DNA of 33,115 nt from Streptacidiphilus sp. ASG 303 (lineage in GTDB: Bacteria > Actinomycetota > Actinomycetes > Streptomycetales > Streptomycetaceae), in contig NZ_JAJLRA010000042.1 in NCBI RefSeq assembly GCF_020991365.1, positions 1 to 33,115 of the forward strand, in the 5' to 3' direction. The notes below the pieces were generated by a model. The model had not been told where the DNA came from, ran no database searches, and was given only the letters and a program-made list of their open reading frames with translations. This document shows, one piece after another, positions 1-7,801 of this stretch. The position numbers and the translations under genes are program-made. Within the stretch, counting starts at the first letter, position 1. Each line of letters opens with the position of its first letter.

Positions 1-110
1 CCCGCATCGGCGGCCACGGCCTCGAGATCGTCCTCGCCCTCTGCACCCGCCTCCACACCGAGACCACCCCCCACGGCAAACGCCTCCACGCCCACCTCCC
101 CCTCACCTGA
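1..110 (+). CDS. ATP-binding protein, C-terminal fragment (HATPase_c, anti-sigma-type)
   Basis: Only the last 35 codons lie in the window; the frame opens at base 3 and stops with TGA at 108-110. The translation begins RIGGHGLEIVLALC and ends HAHLPLT. This matches the end of the small histidine-kinase-like ATP-binding proteins (RsbW/SpoIIAB relatives) that are abundant in Streptomyces: a G2-box-like GGHGL stretch is followed by a helix and a last strand. Members usually bind ATP and control sigma factors or anti-sigma antagonists. Partner and full length cannot be seen. The family call is moderate because the N box and G1 box are outside the window. Confidence 0.6.
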   Translation, partial: RIGGHGLEIVLALCTRLHTETTPHGKRLHAHLPLT

Positions 111-255
111 CCCCACCACCCCCCCCCGCCCCACCCCGGACAGCCCGCAGCAACCGCACCACCACGGGCGGACGGGGCACGGGAGGCACCGGCCGTGGCC
201 CGGGTCCGCGGCGCGGCGGCCGCCCGCCGTCGGCGTGGACGGCCTCAGGGGCTGC

Positions 256-429
256 TCAGCCGGGGCGACGGACGGCGGCGGTGGACGGCGTGAGGCGCTC
301 CCCGTCCCAGATGCGCCGGCCGAGGAGCTCCGCGCAGACCTTCGCCGGGCCGCCGGGCTCGGGCGCCTCGATCGTCCTCCCCCACCGCATCCCGCCGGTT
401 CGCGACCTCGTGCCGGCGGCCTTCCTCAT
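256..429 (-). CDS. Small hypothetical ORF, 57 aa
   Basis: An ATG at 429-427 opens 57 codons ending with TGA at 258-256. Nearly every third base is G or C, as in real genes of this genome, and the composition (GGMRWGRTIEAPEPGG, CAELLGRRIWDGE) looks protein-like rather than like an antisense shadow. It lies in the 482-base gap between the partial ATP-binding gene and nadK. No clear ribosome binding site precedes the ATG, and the same frame stays open upstream into the region opposite nadK, so it could be a remnant of a longer gene. I do not recognise the family. The rest of 111-592 holds only a nine-C run near 119-127 and the nadK leader. Confidence 0.3.
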   Translation of the reverse strand: MRKAAGTRSRTGGMRWGRTIEAPEPGGPAKVCAELLGRRIWDGERLTPSTAAVRRPG

Positions 430-592
430 GATCGCGTTCTGGTCACGGGCCGGCCGGGCGGTCGTCGACGTCACGCGCCATCCGGCCGGCCGACCGGGGC
501 GGGGGCGGCCGGGAGCGGCCGGGGAGGCGCGGCGGACGCGTGCCCGGGGGCGCATGCTGGAGGACGGAACCGCTCGAACCGGGAGGTGCCCG

Positions 593-1657
593 ATGCCCGT
601 CGGCCGGATCGGCATGGTGGTGCACGAGGGACGGGAGGAGGCCGTGTCCGCGGCCGAGGCGGTGCGCCGGTGGTGCGCGGCGCGGGACGTCCCGGCCGTG
701 GACATCGACGTGTGGCGGGACGACGAGCCGCGCCACGGGGGCCGGGAGGAGGCCGAGGCCGCGGGGAACCCGGACCTGATCGTCACCCTCGGCGGCGACG
801 GCACCTTCCTGCGCGGGGCGCGGATCGCCGCCGCCTGCGACGCCGCGGTGCTGGGTGTGGACCTGGGACGGGTCGGCTTCCTCACCGAGGTCGCCGCCGC
901 CGGGGTGGAGGACGCCCTGGACGCCGTCCACGAGGGGCGGGCGCTGCTGGAGGAGCGGATGACGCTCACCCTGCGCGCGTCCCGCCCGCTGGAGCTCCCC
1001 GAGGGCATGGAGGCCCTGCTGCGCTACGGCCGCGGGCCGGCCCTCCCCCCGCCGCACCTGAGGCCCGGCGACCCGCAGGACGTGGGCTGGGGCGTGGCGC
1101 TGGACGTCACCGCCCTCAACGACGTGGTGTTCGAGAAGCTCGCCCGCGACCGGCAGGCGAGCCTCGCCGTCTACCTCGGCGGGCGCCTGTTCGCCTCGTA
1201 CTCCGCCGACGCGGTGGTCGCCGCCACGCCCACCGGCTCCACCGCGTACAGCTTCGCCGCCGGCGGGCCCGTGGTCTCCCCGCACGTCGACGCCGTCGTC
1301 TTCACGCCCGTCGCCCCGCACATGGTGTTCGACCGCACGCTGGTCGCCGCCCCGGACGAGGTCGTCGCCGTGAGGGTCCTGCCGCACTCCGGCCGGGTGG
1401 CCGTGAGCATCGACGGCCAGCTGCGGGGCGTGCTGGACCCCGGCGACTGGGTCGCGGTCTACGCGGCGCCCCGCCGGCTGCGGCTGGTCCGGCTGGGTCC
1501 CACCGACTTCTACGGCCGGCTGCGCGAGCGCTTCCGGCTGGCCGACGCCCCGGCGGCCGCGGCGGACGGGCAGGCCCCGCCGCTGTACCGGCCCGACGGG
1601 CCGGTCCCGCCGGACCTCGCCCACCTGCGCCTGCCGCCGCACCCGGGTGACGGGTGA
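593..1657 (+). CDS. nadK: NAD kinase
   Basis: 354 residues. It phosphorylates NAD to NADP in the cytosol using ATP or polyphosphate. The family's GGDGT motif is at residues 67-71 (LGGDGTFLRGAR), followed by GVDLGRVGFLTEV and the second signature TPTGSTAYSFAAGGPVVSP at about 212-230. The motif usually written NE(V/I)V reads LNDVVFEK here, so the conserved Glu is Asp. An insertion of roughly 25 residues rich in Pro, Gly and Arg sits just before it, making the protein longer than typical NAD kinases of about 300 residues. The ATG at 593 is chosen because GGGAGGTG lies 5-12 bases upstream; an in-frame ATG at 554 lacks such a site. Streptomycetes commonly carry more than one NAD kinase, and no recN or hemolysin gene is next to this copy, so it is probably the accessory paralogue. 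A strong terminator follows. Confidence 0.9.
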   Translation: MPVGRIGMVVHEGREEAVSAAEAVRRWCAARDVPAVDIDVWRDDEPRHGGREEAEAAGNPDLIVTLGGDGTFLRGARIAAACDAAVLGVDLGRVGFLTEVAAAGVEDALDAVHEGRALLEERMTLTLRASRPLELPEGMEALLRYGRGPALPPPHLRPGDPQDVGWGVALDVTALNDVVFEKLARDRQASLAVYLGGRLFASYSADAVVAATPTGSTAYSFAAGGPVVSPHVDAVVFTPVAPHMVFDRTLVAAPDEVVAVRVLPHSGRVAVSIDGQLRGVLDPGDWVAVYAAPRRLRLVRLGPTDFYGRLRERFRLADAPAAAADGQAPPLYRPDGPVPPDLAHLRLPPHPGDG

Positions 1658-1663
1658 CGGGAC

Positions 1664-1697
1664 GGGCCCCGGTCCCCTCCCGGGAGGGCCGGGGCCC
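1664..1697 (+). terminator. Hairpin terminator after nadK
   Basis: GGGCCCCGG at 1664-1672 pairs perfectly with CCGGGGCCC at 1689-1697. Inside, CCCTCCC (1675-1681) pairs with GGGAGGG (1682-1688). The stop codon of nadK ends 6 bases upstream. There is no U tract, as is usual for actinobacterial terminators. Confidence 0.75.
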
Positions 1698-2050
1698 GGG
1701 GCGCCGCCCGCTCGGTGCAGGGTGCGCAGGAGCTCCGGACCGAAGGGGACGAGGTCCCCGACGCGGCCGGAGCGGATCTTGCCGGCCCACTCGGGGGGCG
1801 CGGCCCACAAGGAGCGGACACCGCCACGGGAGGCCTTCATCCGGAACCGGCGCGTGGCGCACCTCACACGGGTGCCGCCGGGGCGGCGCGGAGGCGTTGC
1901 ACGGCTGTGACGACCGCCGGACAGGGCCCGGACCCCGGGCGGGCATCCTTCGGGCAGCGTCCGGACCGGCGGCCCGTCCGGACGCCGCCCGCCCGCGCAC
2001 CGCGCGGCTGCGGCGGGCACGGCGGCGGCCGCACCTCCGGGGGCCTTCTC
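1698..2050. other. 353-base gap with a possible minus-strand coding remnant
   Basis: No complete gene is supported here. On the minus strand an ATG at 1840-1838 opens a frame with strong GC3 bias reading MKASRGGVRSLWAAPPEWAG and onward for about 45 natural-looking codons. It then runs through the nadK terminator and antisense to nadK without stopping. This looks like the 5' end of a gene whose 3' part is gone. I do not recognise the family. Bases 1860-2050 hold the unremarkable leader of the next gene. Confidence 0.3.
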
Positions 2051-3166
2051 ATGCCTGCTCGCACACTCGTCGCCACCGCCACCGCCGTCGCGCTCGCCGC
2101 GGGCACGGCGGTCCTGACCACCGGGTGCGGCCCGTCGGGCGACGGCCGCACCGCGGCCGGGAGCCCTGGGGCTCCCACGGCTCCCGCCGCCTCCCGCGCC
2201 GTCCCGGCGGGCGGAACGGGGGGTTCCGGGGGCACGGGCACGGCCTCCCCCGGCGGGTCCGGGGGGCCGGGAGGGGCCGCGGGAGGGGCTGCGACGGCCG
2301 TCCCTGCCACGAAGGGCGGAACCGGCGCGGGCGGGACGGGCGCGGGCGGGGAGAGGAGCGGGACGCTGACCGTCAGCGACGGCACCCGGTACGTGCGGGT
2401 GGGCGGGGCCAGGGTCGACTTCGGCACTCCCGTCCGGGACCTGGCCTGGTCCCCGGACGGCCGCAGGGCGGCCTTCGTCGACGGCCGCGGCGACCTCGTC
2501 GTCTCCGCCCCCGACGGCAGCGGGCGGACGGTCGTGGCGGGGAACCCCGGCGGGCAGACCTGGTCCCACCCCGCCTGGCGGGTGATGGCGGCCGACCCCC
2601 GCTACGGCTTCAGGGCGCGCAACGACCTCGTCTTCGCGGCCCGGGTCAAGGGGGTCACGGGGCTGGAGACCGTGCCCGCCACCGGCGGCACGCCGCGGCC
2701 GCTGGACCTGCCGCTGCGGGCCGGGGAGGGCGGGAGCGGGGGGCCGCTGCCGCAGGCGGGCAACACCTGGCCGAGCGCGGGCGGCCGGTACGCGGACGTC
2801 GCCTACGCGAACCCCTCCACCGGGGAGGTCTACGTCCTCGACGACAACCTGCGCGCGACGAGCGCCCCGGTCGGGCACGGCTCGGAGCCCGCGGTGTCCC
2901 CGGCCGGGCCCGGCGGGGAGGTCGTCTTCGTCCGCTCGGTCGGCGGCCACGACCACCTCCTCGTGAGCGGCGCGACGGAGAACGGGCGGGTGACGAGGGA
3001 CCTCACCCCGCACGCCGCGACGGACTACACCGAGCCCGCGTTCTCCCCCGACGGCCGCACCGTCGCCGCCAGGACCCCGGACGGCGTCGTCACGCTGCCG
3101 GTCGACGGCTCGGCCGCCCCCGTGCGGGTCTCCGGCCGCCCCGGGCTGCCGGCCTACCGGCGCTGA
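2051..3166 (+). CDS. Secreted lipoprotein with TolB/PD40-like beta-propeller repeats
   Basis: 371 residues from the ATG at 2051. Residues 1-25 are a lipoprotein signal peptide ending in the lipobox LTTGC with Cys26 as the lipidation site. Residues about 30-105 form a Gly/Ala/Pro/Thr-rich linker, after which the globular part starts (GTLTVSDGTRYVRVGGARVD). Several blades show the PD40/WD40-like pattern: LAWSPDGRRAAFVDGRGDLV, then a blade around EPAVSPAGPGGEVVFV, then EPAFSPDGRTVAARTPDGVV near the C terminus. Such proteins sit on the outer face of the membrane and may bind sugars, peptides or cell-wall components; the ligand is not evident. The start is set by the signal peptide, since the ribosome binding site is poor. 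Its last 13 bases overlap the end of the convergent gene. Confidence 0.75.
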   Translation: MPARTLVATATAVALAAGTAVLTTGCGPSGDGRTAAGSPGAPTAPAASRAVPAGGTGGSGGTGTASPGGSGGPGGAAGGAATAVPATKGGTGAGGTGAGGERSGTLTVSDGTRYVRVGGARVDFGTPVRDLAWSPDGRRAAFVDGRGDLVVSAPDGSGRTVVAGNPGGQTWSHPAWRVMAADPRYGFRARNDLVFAARVKGVTGLETVPATGGTPRPLDLPLRAGEGGSGGPLPQAGNTWPSAGGRYADVAYANPSTGEVYVLDDNLRATSAPVGHGSEPAVSPAGPGGEVVFVRSVGGHDHLLVSGATENGRVTRDLTPHAATDYTEPAFSPDGRTVAARTPDGVVTLPVDGSAAPVRVSGRPGLPAYRR

Positions 3167-3744
3167 CCCCGCCCGGCGAGTTCGGCGCGCAGCTCGTCCA
3201 GGTGCACGTCGGACGTGTCGTGGGGCAGGAACTCGACCACGTCCAGGAAGCGGAAGAGCACCTGCGTCGCGGTGACCGCGTACTCGTAGGCGCCGAAGGC
3301 CGCCACCGCCCCGGTCGCACCCCGCGCGGCGCCCCGGACGGCGCGGCCCGCCGCGCCGTCCGGCTGCGGCGCGGCCGTGCCCCGGCGCGCGTTGGGCCGG
3401 GCCAGGTACGGGCAGACCATGGAGGCGTAGAGCATGCACGCCCGGTGGCCGGGGCCCTCGGTGGTCGGGGCGAGGTTGCGGTAGGGGCGGCCCGCTGCCA
3501 GGGCGTCGGCGATCGCCGCGCTCTCGGCCGCGCCCACCACCCGCCACACGCTCCCCGGGGGCATGGGCGTGCCGCAGACCGCGCAGAGCCGCATCCGCGC
3601 GCAGTCGGCGCTGCGGGCGTGGTCGGTGAGGGCGAAGCGCGGCTCGCCGTCCTCCCACGGGGTGACGGCGGGTACGGGGTAGCCCCGGGGGTCGCGGGGC
3701 CGGTCCCGGACGGCCGGGGGCGTCGGGACGGTGTCGAAGCGCAC
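3154..3744 (-). CDS. Conserved cysteine-rich actinobacterial protein of unknown function
   Basis: 196 residues from a GTG at 3744-3742 to TAG at 3156-3154. The protein has a CAVCGTPMPPGSVWRV segment (CxxC) and, about 50 residues later, HRACMLYASMVCPYLARPNA (two Cys and a His), a pattern suggesting one structural zinc site. The C-terminal part (FGAYEYAVTATQVLFRFLDVVEFLP, then DVHLDELRAELAG) looks helical and has no membrane segment. The family resembles hypothetical proteins of Streptomyces and Nocardia; I know no function. The frame stays open to 4080, but upstream it is Pro/Arg/Gly-rich noise, so the start at VRFDTVPTPP is preferred although no good ribosome binding site supports it. It is convergent with, and overlaps by 13 bases, the lipoprotein gene. 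Confidence 0.65.
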   Translation of the reverse strand: MRFDTVPTPPAVRDRPRDPRGYPVPAVTPWEDGEPRFALTDHARSADCARMRLCAVCGTPMPPGSVWRVVGAAESAAIADALAAGRPYRNLAPTTEGPGHRACMLYASMVCPYLARPNARRGTAAPQPDGAAGRAVRGAARGATGAVAAFGAYEYAVTATQVLFRFLDVVEFLPHDTSDVHLDELRAELAGRGQRR

Positions 3745-4067
3745 CCGCCATGCATACCAGGGCCGTCCGGGCGCGGGCCAGGCCTCGTCCGGCGCGGGCC
3801 GGGCGCGCTCCGGCACCCGGCCGGCCCCCCGTGCGGGCCGGATCCCGCCGTCCTCGGCGCACCGCCGACCGCCGCCGGCCGCCCCGGCGCTCCCGGTCGG
3901 CGCGGGCCGGGGCGCACCGGCCGGGCGTTTCGTCCGGCGCGGGCCGGGCACGGGCCCGGAGCAGGCCGTGTCCGGATCCTTCCGGCGGCCGCACAGCCCC
4001 CGTCCGGGGCGCCGGTGGCGCGGACCGCCCCCGGCACCGCCGGAGAGGCCAAGAAACCCAAGATCAC
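3745..4067. other. Gap without a recognisable gene
   Basis: About 320 bases of extremely GC-rich sequence upstream of the minus-strand Cys-rich gene. Open frames on both strands give only Arg/Pro/Gly-rich translations typical of shadows. Nothing else was recognised before the AT-rich island that begins at about 4056. Confidence 0.5.
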
Positions 4068-4123
4068 TTGACATTGTCAAATACTGGCGTTTACATGTAT
4101 TTAGTTGCTTGAGCTACTCAAGC
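4068..4123 (+). promoter_or_regulatory. AT-rich promoter/operator island with three inverted repeats
   Basis: Three inverted repeats lie in the only AT-rich stretch of the area: TTGACATTGTCAA at 4068-4080, TACATGTA at 4092-4099, and GCTTGAGCTACTCAAGC at 4107-4123. The outer two share the form TTGA(C/G)-N3-(C/G)TCAA. Their centres are about 21.5 and 19.5 bases from the central one, near two helical turns each. TTGACA at 4068-4073 could be a -35 box, with TTACAT (4091-4096, 17-base spacer) as a weak -10. Placed 54-109 bases upstream of the DJ-1/PfpI start, it probably controls that gene and the aldehyde dehydrogenase. The regulator is not in the window. Confidence 0.6.
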
Positions 4124-4176
4124 TTATGGCGCGGGCACCGCCCCCGCGGCACCGAAACCCCTGCAAGGAGGCAGTC

Positions 4177-4881
4177 ATGACCGCCGTCCTGTTCGTCGTC
4201 ACCGGCGCCGACCACTGGACCCTCGCCGACGGCACCCCGCACCCCACCGGCTTCTGGGCCGAGGAGCTCGCCGCGCCGCACCGCGTGCTGCGCGAGGCCG
4301 GCTGCGAGGTCACCATCGCCACCCCGGGCGGCGTGGTCCCCACCGTCGACGCGGGCAGCCTGACACCCGACGCCAACGGCGGCAAGGAGCACGCGGACGA
4401 GGTGGCCTCCTACCTGGAGTCGATCCGGGCCGACCTGGAGCACCCCGCCAAGCTGGAGGAGGTCGACCTCGACCGGTACGACGCGGTCCTCTACCCCGGC
4501 GGCCACGGCCCCATGGAGGACCTCGCCGTCGACGCCGGCTCAGGCCGCCTGCTCACCGCGGCGCTGGACTCCGGCAAGCCGCTCGGCGTGCTGTGCCACG
4601 CCCCCGCCGCCCTCCTCGCGGCCCGGCGCGAGGACGGGTCCTGGCCCTTCGCCGGGTACCGCCTGACCGGCTTCAGCAACGACGAGGAGCGCGCCGTCGG
4701 CCTGGCCGACAAGGCACCGTGGCTGCTCCAGGACCGCCTGGAGGAGCTGGGCGCCGACTACCGGTCCGAGGCCCCCTTCAGCGAGCACACCGTGACGGAC
4801 CGCAACCTGCACACCGGTCAGAACCCCGCGTCGTCCGAGCGGCTGGCACGCGAGCTGCTGGCGGCCCTCGGCCGCGGCTGA
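4177..4881 (+). CDS. DJ-1/PfpI family type 1 glutamine amidotransferase-like protein
   Basis: 234 residues. It starts at the ATG at 4177 with an ideal AAGGAGG at 4165-4171. The flavodoxin-like fold of the family is recognisable: N-terminal AVLFVVTGADHWTLADG, then HPTGFWAEELAAPHRVLREAG, the Glu-bearing loop YPGGHGPMEDL, and the nucleophile elbow LGVLCHAPAALL with catalytic Cys140 followed by His. This arrangement is that of Hsp31-like members, which act as glutathione-independent glyoxalases, deglycases or chaperones; glutamine-dependent amidotransfer is not expected. The FTGFSNDEE-like segment (LTGFSNDEERAVG) is also characteristic. An aldehyde dehydrogenase follows 104 bases downstream, fitting a role in reactive-aldehyde defence (inference). 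Expression is probably controlled by the inverted-repeat island upstream. Confidence 0.85.
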   Translation: MTAVLFVVTGADHWTLADGTPHPTGFWAEELAAPHRVLREAGCEVTIATPGGVVPTVDAGSLTPDANGGKEHADEVASYLESIRADLEHPAKLEEVDLDRYDAVLYPGGHGPMEDLAVDAGSGRLLTAALDSGKPLGVLCHAPAALLAARREDGSWPFAGYRLTGFSNDEERAVGLADKAPWLLQDRLEELGADYRSEAPFSEHTVTDRNLHTGQNPASSERLARELLAALGRG

Positions 4882-4888
4882 CCGCCGC

Positions 4889-4922
4889 CGGGCCGCCGCG
4901 GCCCGCGGACCGCGGCGGCCCG
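4889..4922 (+). terminator. 13-bp intercistronic hairpin
   Basis: CGGGCCGCCGCGG at 4889-4901 pairs perfectly with CCGCGGCGGCCCG at 4910-4922 across an 8-base loop. It lies 8 bases after the PfpI stop and 64 bases before the aldehyde dehydrogenase start, on the same strand. It may be a partial terminator or a processing/stabilising structure lowering expression of the second gene. Confidence 0.6.
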
Positions 4923-4985
4923 CACCCGGCCCGACCACCCCCGCACGCCGCCCCGGCGGCAGCACGGCACAGACGAGGCACACGC

Positions 4986-6365
4986 ATGGCACACCCCGTA
5001 TCCGACACCCGCACCCCCCAGGCCACCGCGTCCGGCACCGCCGGCCGCGGGCAGGACGCCCCGGAGCAGCCCGCGGCGGTCGTCGCCCGGCTGCGCGCGA
5101 CCTTCCGCACCGGCCGGACCAGGCCGCTGGAGTGGCGCACCGGGCAGCTGCGGCAGCTGCGCGCCCTGCTGACCGAGCACGGCGAGGACCTCGCCGCCGC
5201 CCTCCACGAGGACCTGGGGAAGAGCCGCAAGGAGGCGTTCCGGACGGAGGTCGACTTCACCGTCCGGGAGATCGACCACACCCTGGAGCACCTGGAGGAG
5301 TGGCTGCGGCCCGAGCCCGCCCCCGTCCCGGACTTCCTCGGCGGGGCCACGGCCTGGACCGTCCACGACCCGCTCGGCGTCGTCCTGGTCATCGCCCCGT
5401 GGAACTACCCGGCCCAGCTGCTGCTGGCCCCCGTGGTCGCCGCGCTGGCCGCGGGCGACTGCGTGGTGGCCAAGCCCAGCGAGCTGGCCCCCGCGACCTC
5501 CGCCGTGCTGGCCCGCCTGCTCCCCGCGTACCTGGACGCCGAGGCGGTCGCCGTCGTCGAGGGCGGCGTGCCCGAGACCACGGCCCTGCTGGAGCAGCGC
5601 TTCGACCACATCTTCTACACCGGCAACGGCACCGTCGGGCGGATCGTCATGGCGGCGGCGGCCCGCCACCTCACCCCCGTCACCCTCGAACTCGGCGGCA
5701 AGTCCCCGGCGTTCGTGGACCGCGGCACGGACGTGGCGCAGGTCGCCGCCCGGCTGGCGGCGGGCAAGTTCCTCAACGCCGGCCAGACCTGCGTGGCCCC
5801 CGACTACGTGCTGACCGACCCGGAGACCGCCCGCGCGCTGGAGTCCGCCCTGGCCGACGCCGTCACGGCGCTGCACGGACCGGACCCGGCGGCGTCGCCG
5901 GAGTACGGCAGGATCGTCAACGAGCGGCACTTCGACCGCCTGGTCGGCCTGCTCGGCTCCGGCCGCACGGTGGTCGGCGGCGGCCACGACCGGGAGACCC
6001 GGTACATCGCGCCGACCGTCCTGGCCGGGGTGGCCGCGGACGAGCCGGTCATGCAGGAGGAGATCTTCGGTCCGATCCTGCCGATCGTCGAGGTCGACGG
6101 CCTCGACGAGGCGATCGCCTTCGTCAACGACCGCGAGAAGCCGCTGGCGCTGTACGCGTTCACCGAGGACGAGGACGCCCGGCGGCGGCTCTCCGAGGAG
6201 ACCTCCTCCGGCGGCCTCGCCTTCGGCCTGCCGGTCGCGCACCTCACCGTCCCGGACCTGCCCTTCGGCGGCGTCGGCGAGAGCGGCATGGGCAGCTACC
6301 ACGGCCGCTACGGCTTCGAGACCTTCAGCCACCGCAAGGCCGTGCTCGACAAGCCGCTGGACTGA
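4986..6365 (+). CDS. Aldehyde dehydrogenase, class 3 type (NAD(P)+-dependent)
   Basis: 459 residues, a normal length for soluble class 3 (ALDH3/coniferyl-aldehyde dehydrogenase-like) enzymes, which oxidise aldehydes to carboxylic acids in the cytosol. Cofactor-binding IAPWNYPAQLLLAPVVAALAAG and the Rossmann FYTGNGTVGR are present. Glu235 in TLELGGKSP is the general base and Cys269 in NAGQTCVAPDY the nucleophile, 34 residues apart as usual. QEEIFGPILPI and PFGGVGESGMGSYHGRYGFETFSHRK complete the family signatures. No C-terminal membrane anchor is present. The first 30 residues are a Thr/Ala/Gly-rich extension before the conserved RLRATFRTGRTRPLEWR. The ATG at 4986 has only a weak purine-rich site (GACGAGG). 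Substrate is unknown; the DJ-1/PfpI neighbour suggests aldehyde detoxification. Confidence 0.9.
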   Translation: MAHPVSDTRTPQATASGTAGRGQDAPEQPAAVVARLRATFRTGRTRPLEWRTGQLRQLRALLTEHGEDLAAALHEDLGKSRKEAFRTEVDFTVREIDHTLEHLEEWLRPEPAPVPDFLGGATAWTVHDPLGVVLVIAPWNYPAQLLLAPVVAALAAGDCVVAKPSELAPATSAVLARLLPAYLDAEAVAVVEGGVPETTALLEQRFDHIFYTGNGTVGRIVMAAAARHLTPVTLELGGKSPAFVDRGTDVAQVAARLAAGKFLNAGQTCVAPDYVLTDPETARALESALADAVTALHGPDPAASPEYGRIVNERHFDRLVGLLGSGRTVVGGGHDRETRYIAPTVLAGVAADEPVMQEEIFGPILPIVEVDGLDEAIAFVNDREKPLALYAFTEDEDARRRLSEETSSGGLAFGLPVAHLTVPDLPFGGVGESGMGSYHGRYGFETFSHRKAVLDKPLD

Positions 6366-6402
6366 CCCCGCCGCCCTGCGGCGGCACCGCCACCGCCACC
6401 GC

Positions 6403-6439
6403 CCGGCCGCGGACGCGCACCCCGCGCGTCCGCGGCCGG
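6403..6439. terminator. Bidirectional 16-bp hairpin terminator
   Basis: CCGGCCGCGGACGCGC at 6403-6418 is the exact reverse complement of 6424-6439, with the five-base loop ACCCC. It lies between the convergent aldehyde dehydrogenase (ends 6365) and GNAT gene (ends 6553), so it can serve both. A smaller stem (GCCGCC, four-base loop, GGCGGC) precedes it at 6371-6386. Confidence 0.8.
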
Positions 6440-6552
6440 CGGCGTGCACGGGGGCGGTCCGGCGGGCTCGACGGCGGGACCGCCCGGGCCGCCGCCGCGA
6501 CGGCCGGTCGGGTCCGGCGGCCGACCGGACCGGCCGAGGCCGCGCGGCCCGG

Positions 6553-7350
6553 TCAGCGGCCGCGGTCCTCGCGCCGGGGCCGGTGGACGTACGGGGTCGT
6601 GGTGTCCAGCGGGACGAACCCGAGCCGTTCCAGGATGGGGCGGCTCCGGTCGGAGGCGTCGACCCGGAGGTACGGGTAGCCGAGCTCGGCGGCGGCCCGG
6701 GCGCGGTGGGCGACCAGGGCCCGGTACAGGCCCCGGCCCCGCCAGGCCGGCACGGTGCCGCCGCCCCAGAGGCCGGCGAAGTCCGTGCCCGGCTCCAGTT
6801 CCATCCGCGCCGCGCACACCGGCAGGCCGTCGGCCACCGCGACGACCATGCGGACCGTCCCCGGGCTGTGCGCCAGCCGGTCGAGCAGCCGCCGCCGCAG
6901 GCGGTCGCCGTCCGCGCCGAACGCCTGCTCGTGGACGTCCACCACGAGGTCCACCCCGGCCGGATCGGCCACCGGGAGCAGGCGGACGCCCTCGGGGAGG
7001 CTGGCGTCGGCGGGCAGGTCCCGGACCCGGGCGACCATCACGGTCTCCTCCGGCTCGGGGGTGAACCCGGCCGCCCGCAGCCGGGCGCCGAGGTCGCCGG
7101 GCCGGTCGCGGGCGTACAGCTTCCATTCGAACTCCCGCCCCAGCGCCGAGAAGCAGCGGACCTGGGCCGCGATCGCGGCGTCCGCCGTCCCCTCGTCGAG
7201 GTCCGACCAGACGACGCCGTTCCAGCCGTGCTCCGCGCCGACCTGCCGCACCACGGCCCCGTCCCGCTCCACGCGGGCGCCGGGGCCGTCGGGCCGCGCC
7301 CCCCGCCTCACCTGGCGGTCGAACAGGGCGAGTACTTCTGCGTGGTCCAT
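6553..7350 (-). CDS. GNAT family N-acetyltransferase
   Basis: 265 residues from ATG at 7350-7348. The C-terminal half is a GNAT domain: residues about 175-210 give a beta strand VRMVVAVADGLPVCAARMEL, then LWGGGTVPAWRGRGLYRALV with the acetyl-CoA pyrophosphate-binding loop (RGRGL), the helix AHRARAAAELGY, and YLRVDASDRSRPILERLGFVPL, the usual ending that returns to a Gly-Phe. The N-terminal 110 residues hold a second, degenerate GNAT-like half (WNGVVWSDLDEGTADAAIAAQVRCF). The acceptor cannot be inferred. The gene is monocistronic in the window, convergent with the aldehyde dehydrogenase and bounded by the 6403-6439 stem. Confidence 0.8.
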   Translation of the reverse strand: MDHAEVLALFDRQVRRGARPDGPGARVERDGAVVRQVGAEHGWNGVVWSDLDEGTADAAIAAQVRCFSALGREFEWKLYARDRPGDLGARLRAAGFTPEPEETVMVARVRDLPADASLPEGVRLLPVADPAGVDLVVDVHEQAFGADGDRLRRRLLDRLAHSPGTVRMVVAVADGLPVCAARMELEPGTDFAGLWGGGTVPAWRGRGLYRALVAHRARAAAELGYPYLRVDASDRSRPILERLGFVPLDTTTPYVHRPRREDRGR

Positions 7351-7801
7351 CCGCCCATCCCAGCACGGGACGGGCCGCCGGTCACGCCGGTTTCCCCCGC
7401 GCCCCCGCGGGGCCCCGCCTCCGAGGGCGCCACGGGCGGTACCGGCGGCTCCGGCACGGCCGCCCCGGGGCCGGGGTGCCCGCCGCCGGGGCCGACCCGC
7501 CCGGGCACCTGCGCCGGATCCCCGCGCCCCGCGGGGAAGCGGACGCGGGACGACCCGGTCTGCTACCTTCGCGACTGCGCGTCAGGTGTCGTGCGGTCAG
7601 GCGGGCTGCTCCGGGGAACCGGGACGCCACGGCCCGCGGCCGCCGCCCGCACCCGGCCCGCACCCGCCCGACGGGCGCCCTCGCGGCGCCGTGCGGATCC
7701 TGACCTCTCCCAGGAGACCCGCACCGCGGCCCCGCGCCGCGGACCACCGCCGCCCGCGCCCCTCAGGGGAGCACGGGCCGCCGCCCCTCCCTGGAGAGTC
7801 C

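Noticed and set aside
443-3994. A minus-strand open frame of 1183 codons
   Set aside because: It runs antisense to nadK and the lipoprotein gene and is Arg/Gly/Pro-rich. Stop codons are rare in the opposite frames of GC-rich genes, so this is a shadow, apart from the short stretch at 1700-1840 noted separately.
7560-7720. Cobalamin or c-di-AMP riboswitch in the leader of the P-loop gene
   Set aside because: GGGGAACCGGG and GACGCCACGG fragments recall parts of such elements, but the required conserved boxes do not occur in order and no matching fold was found by eye.
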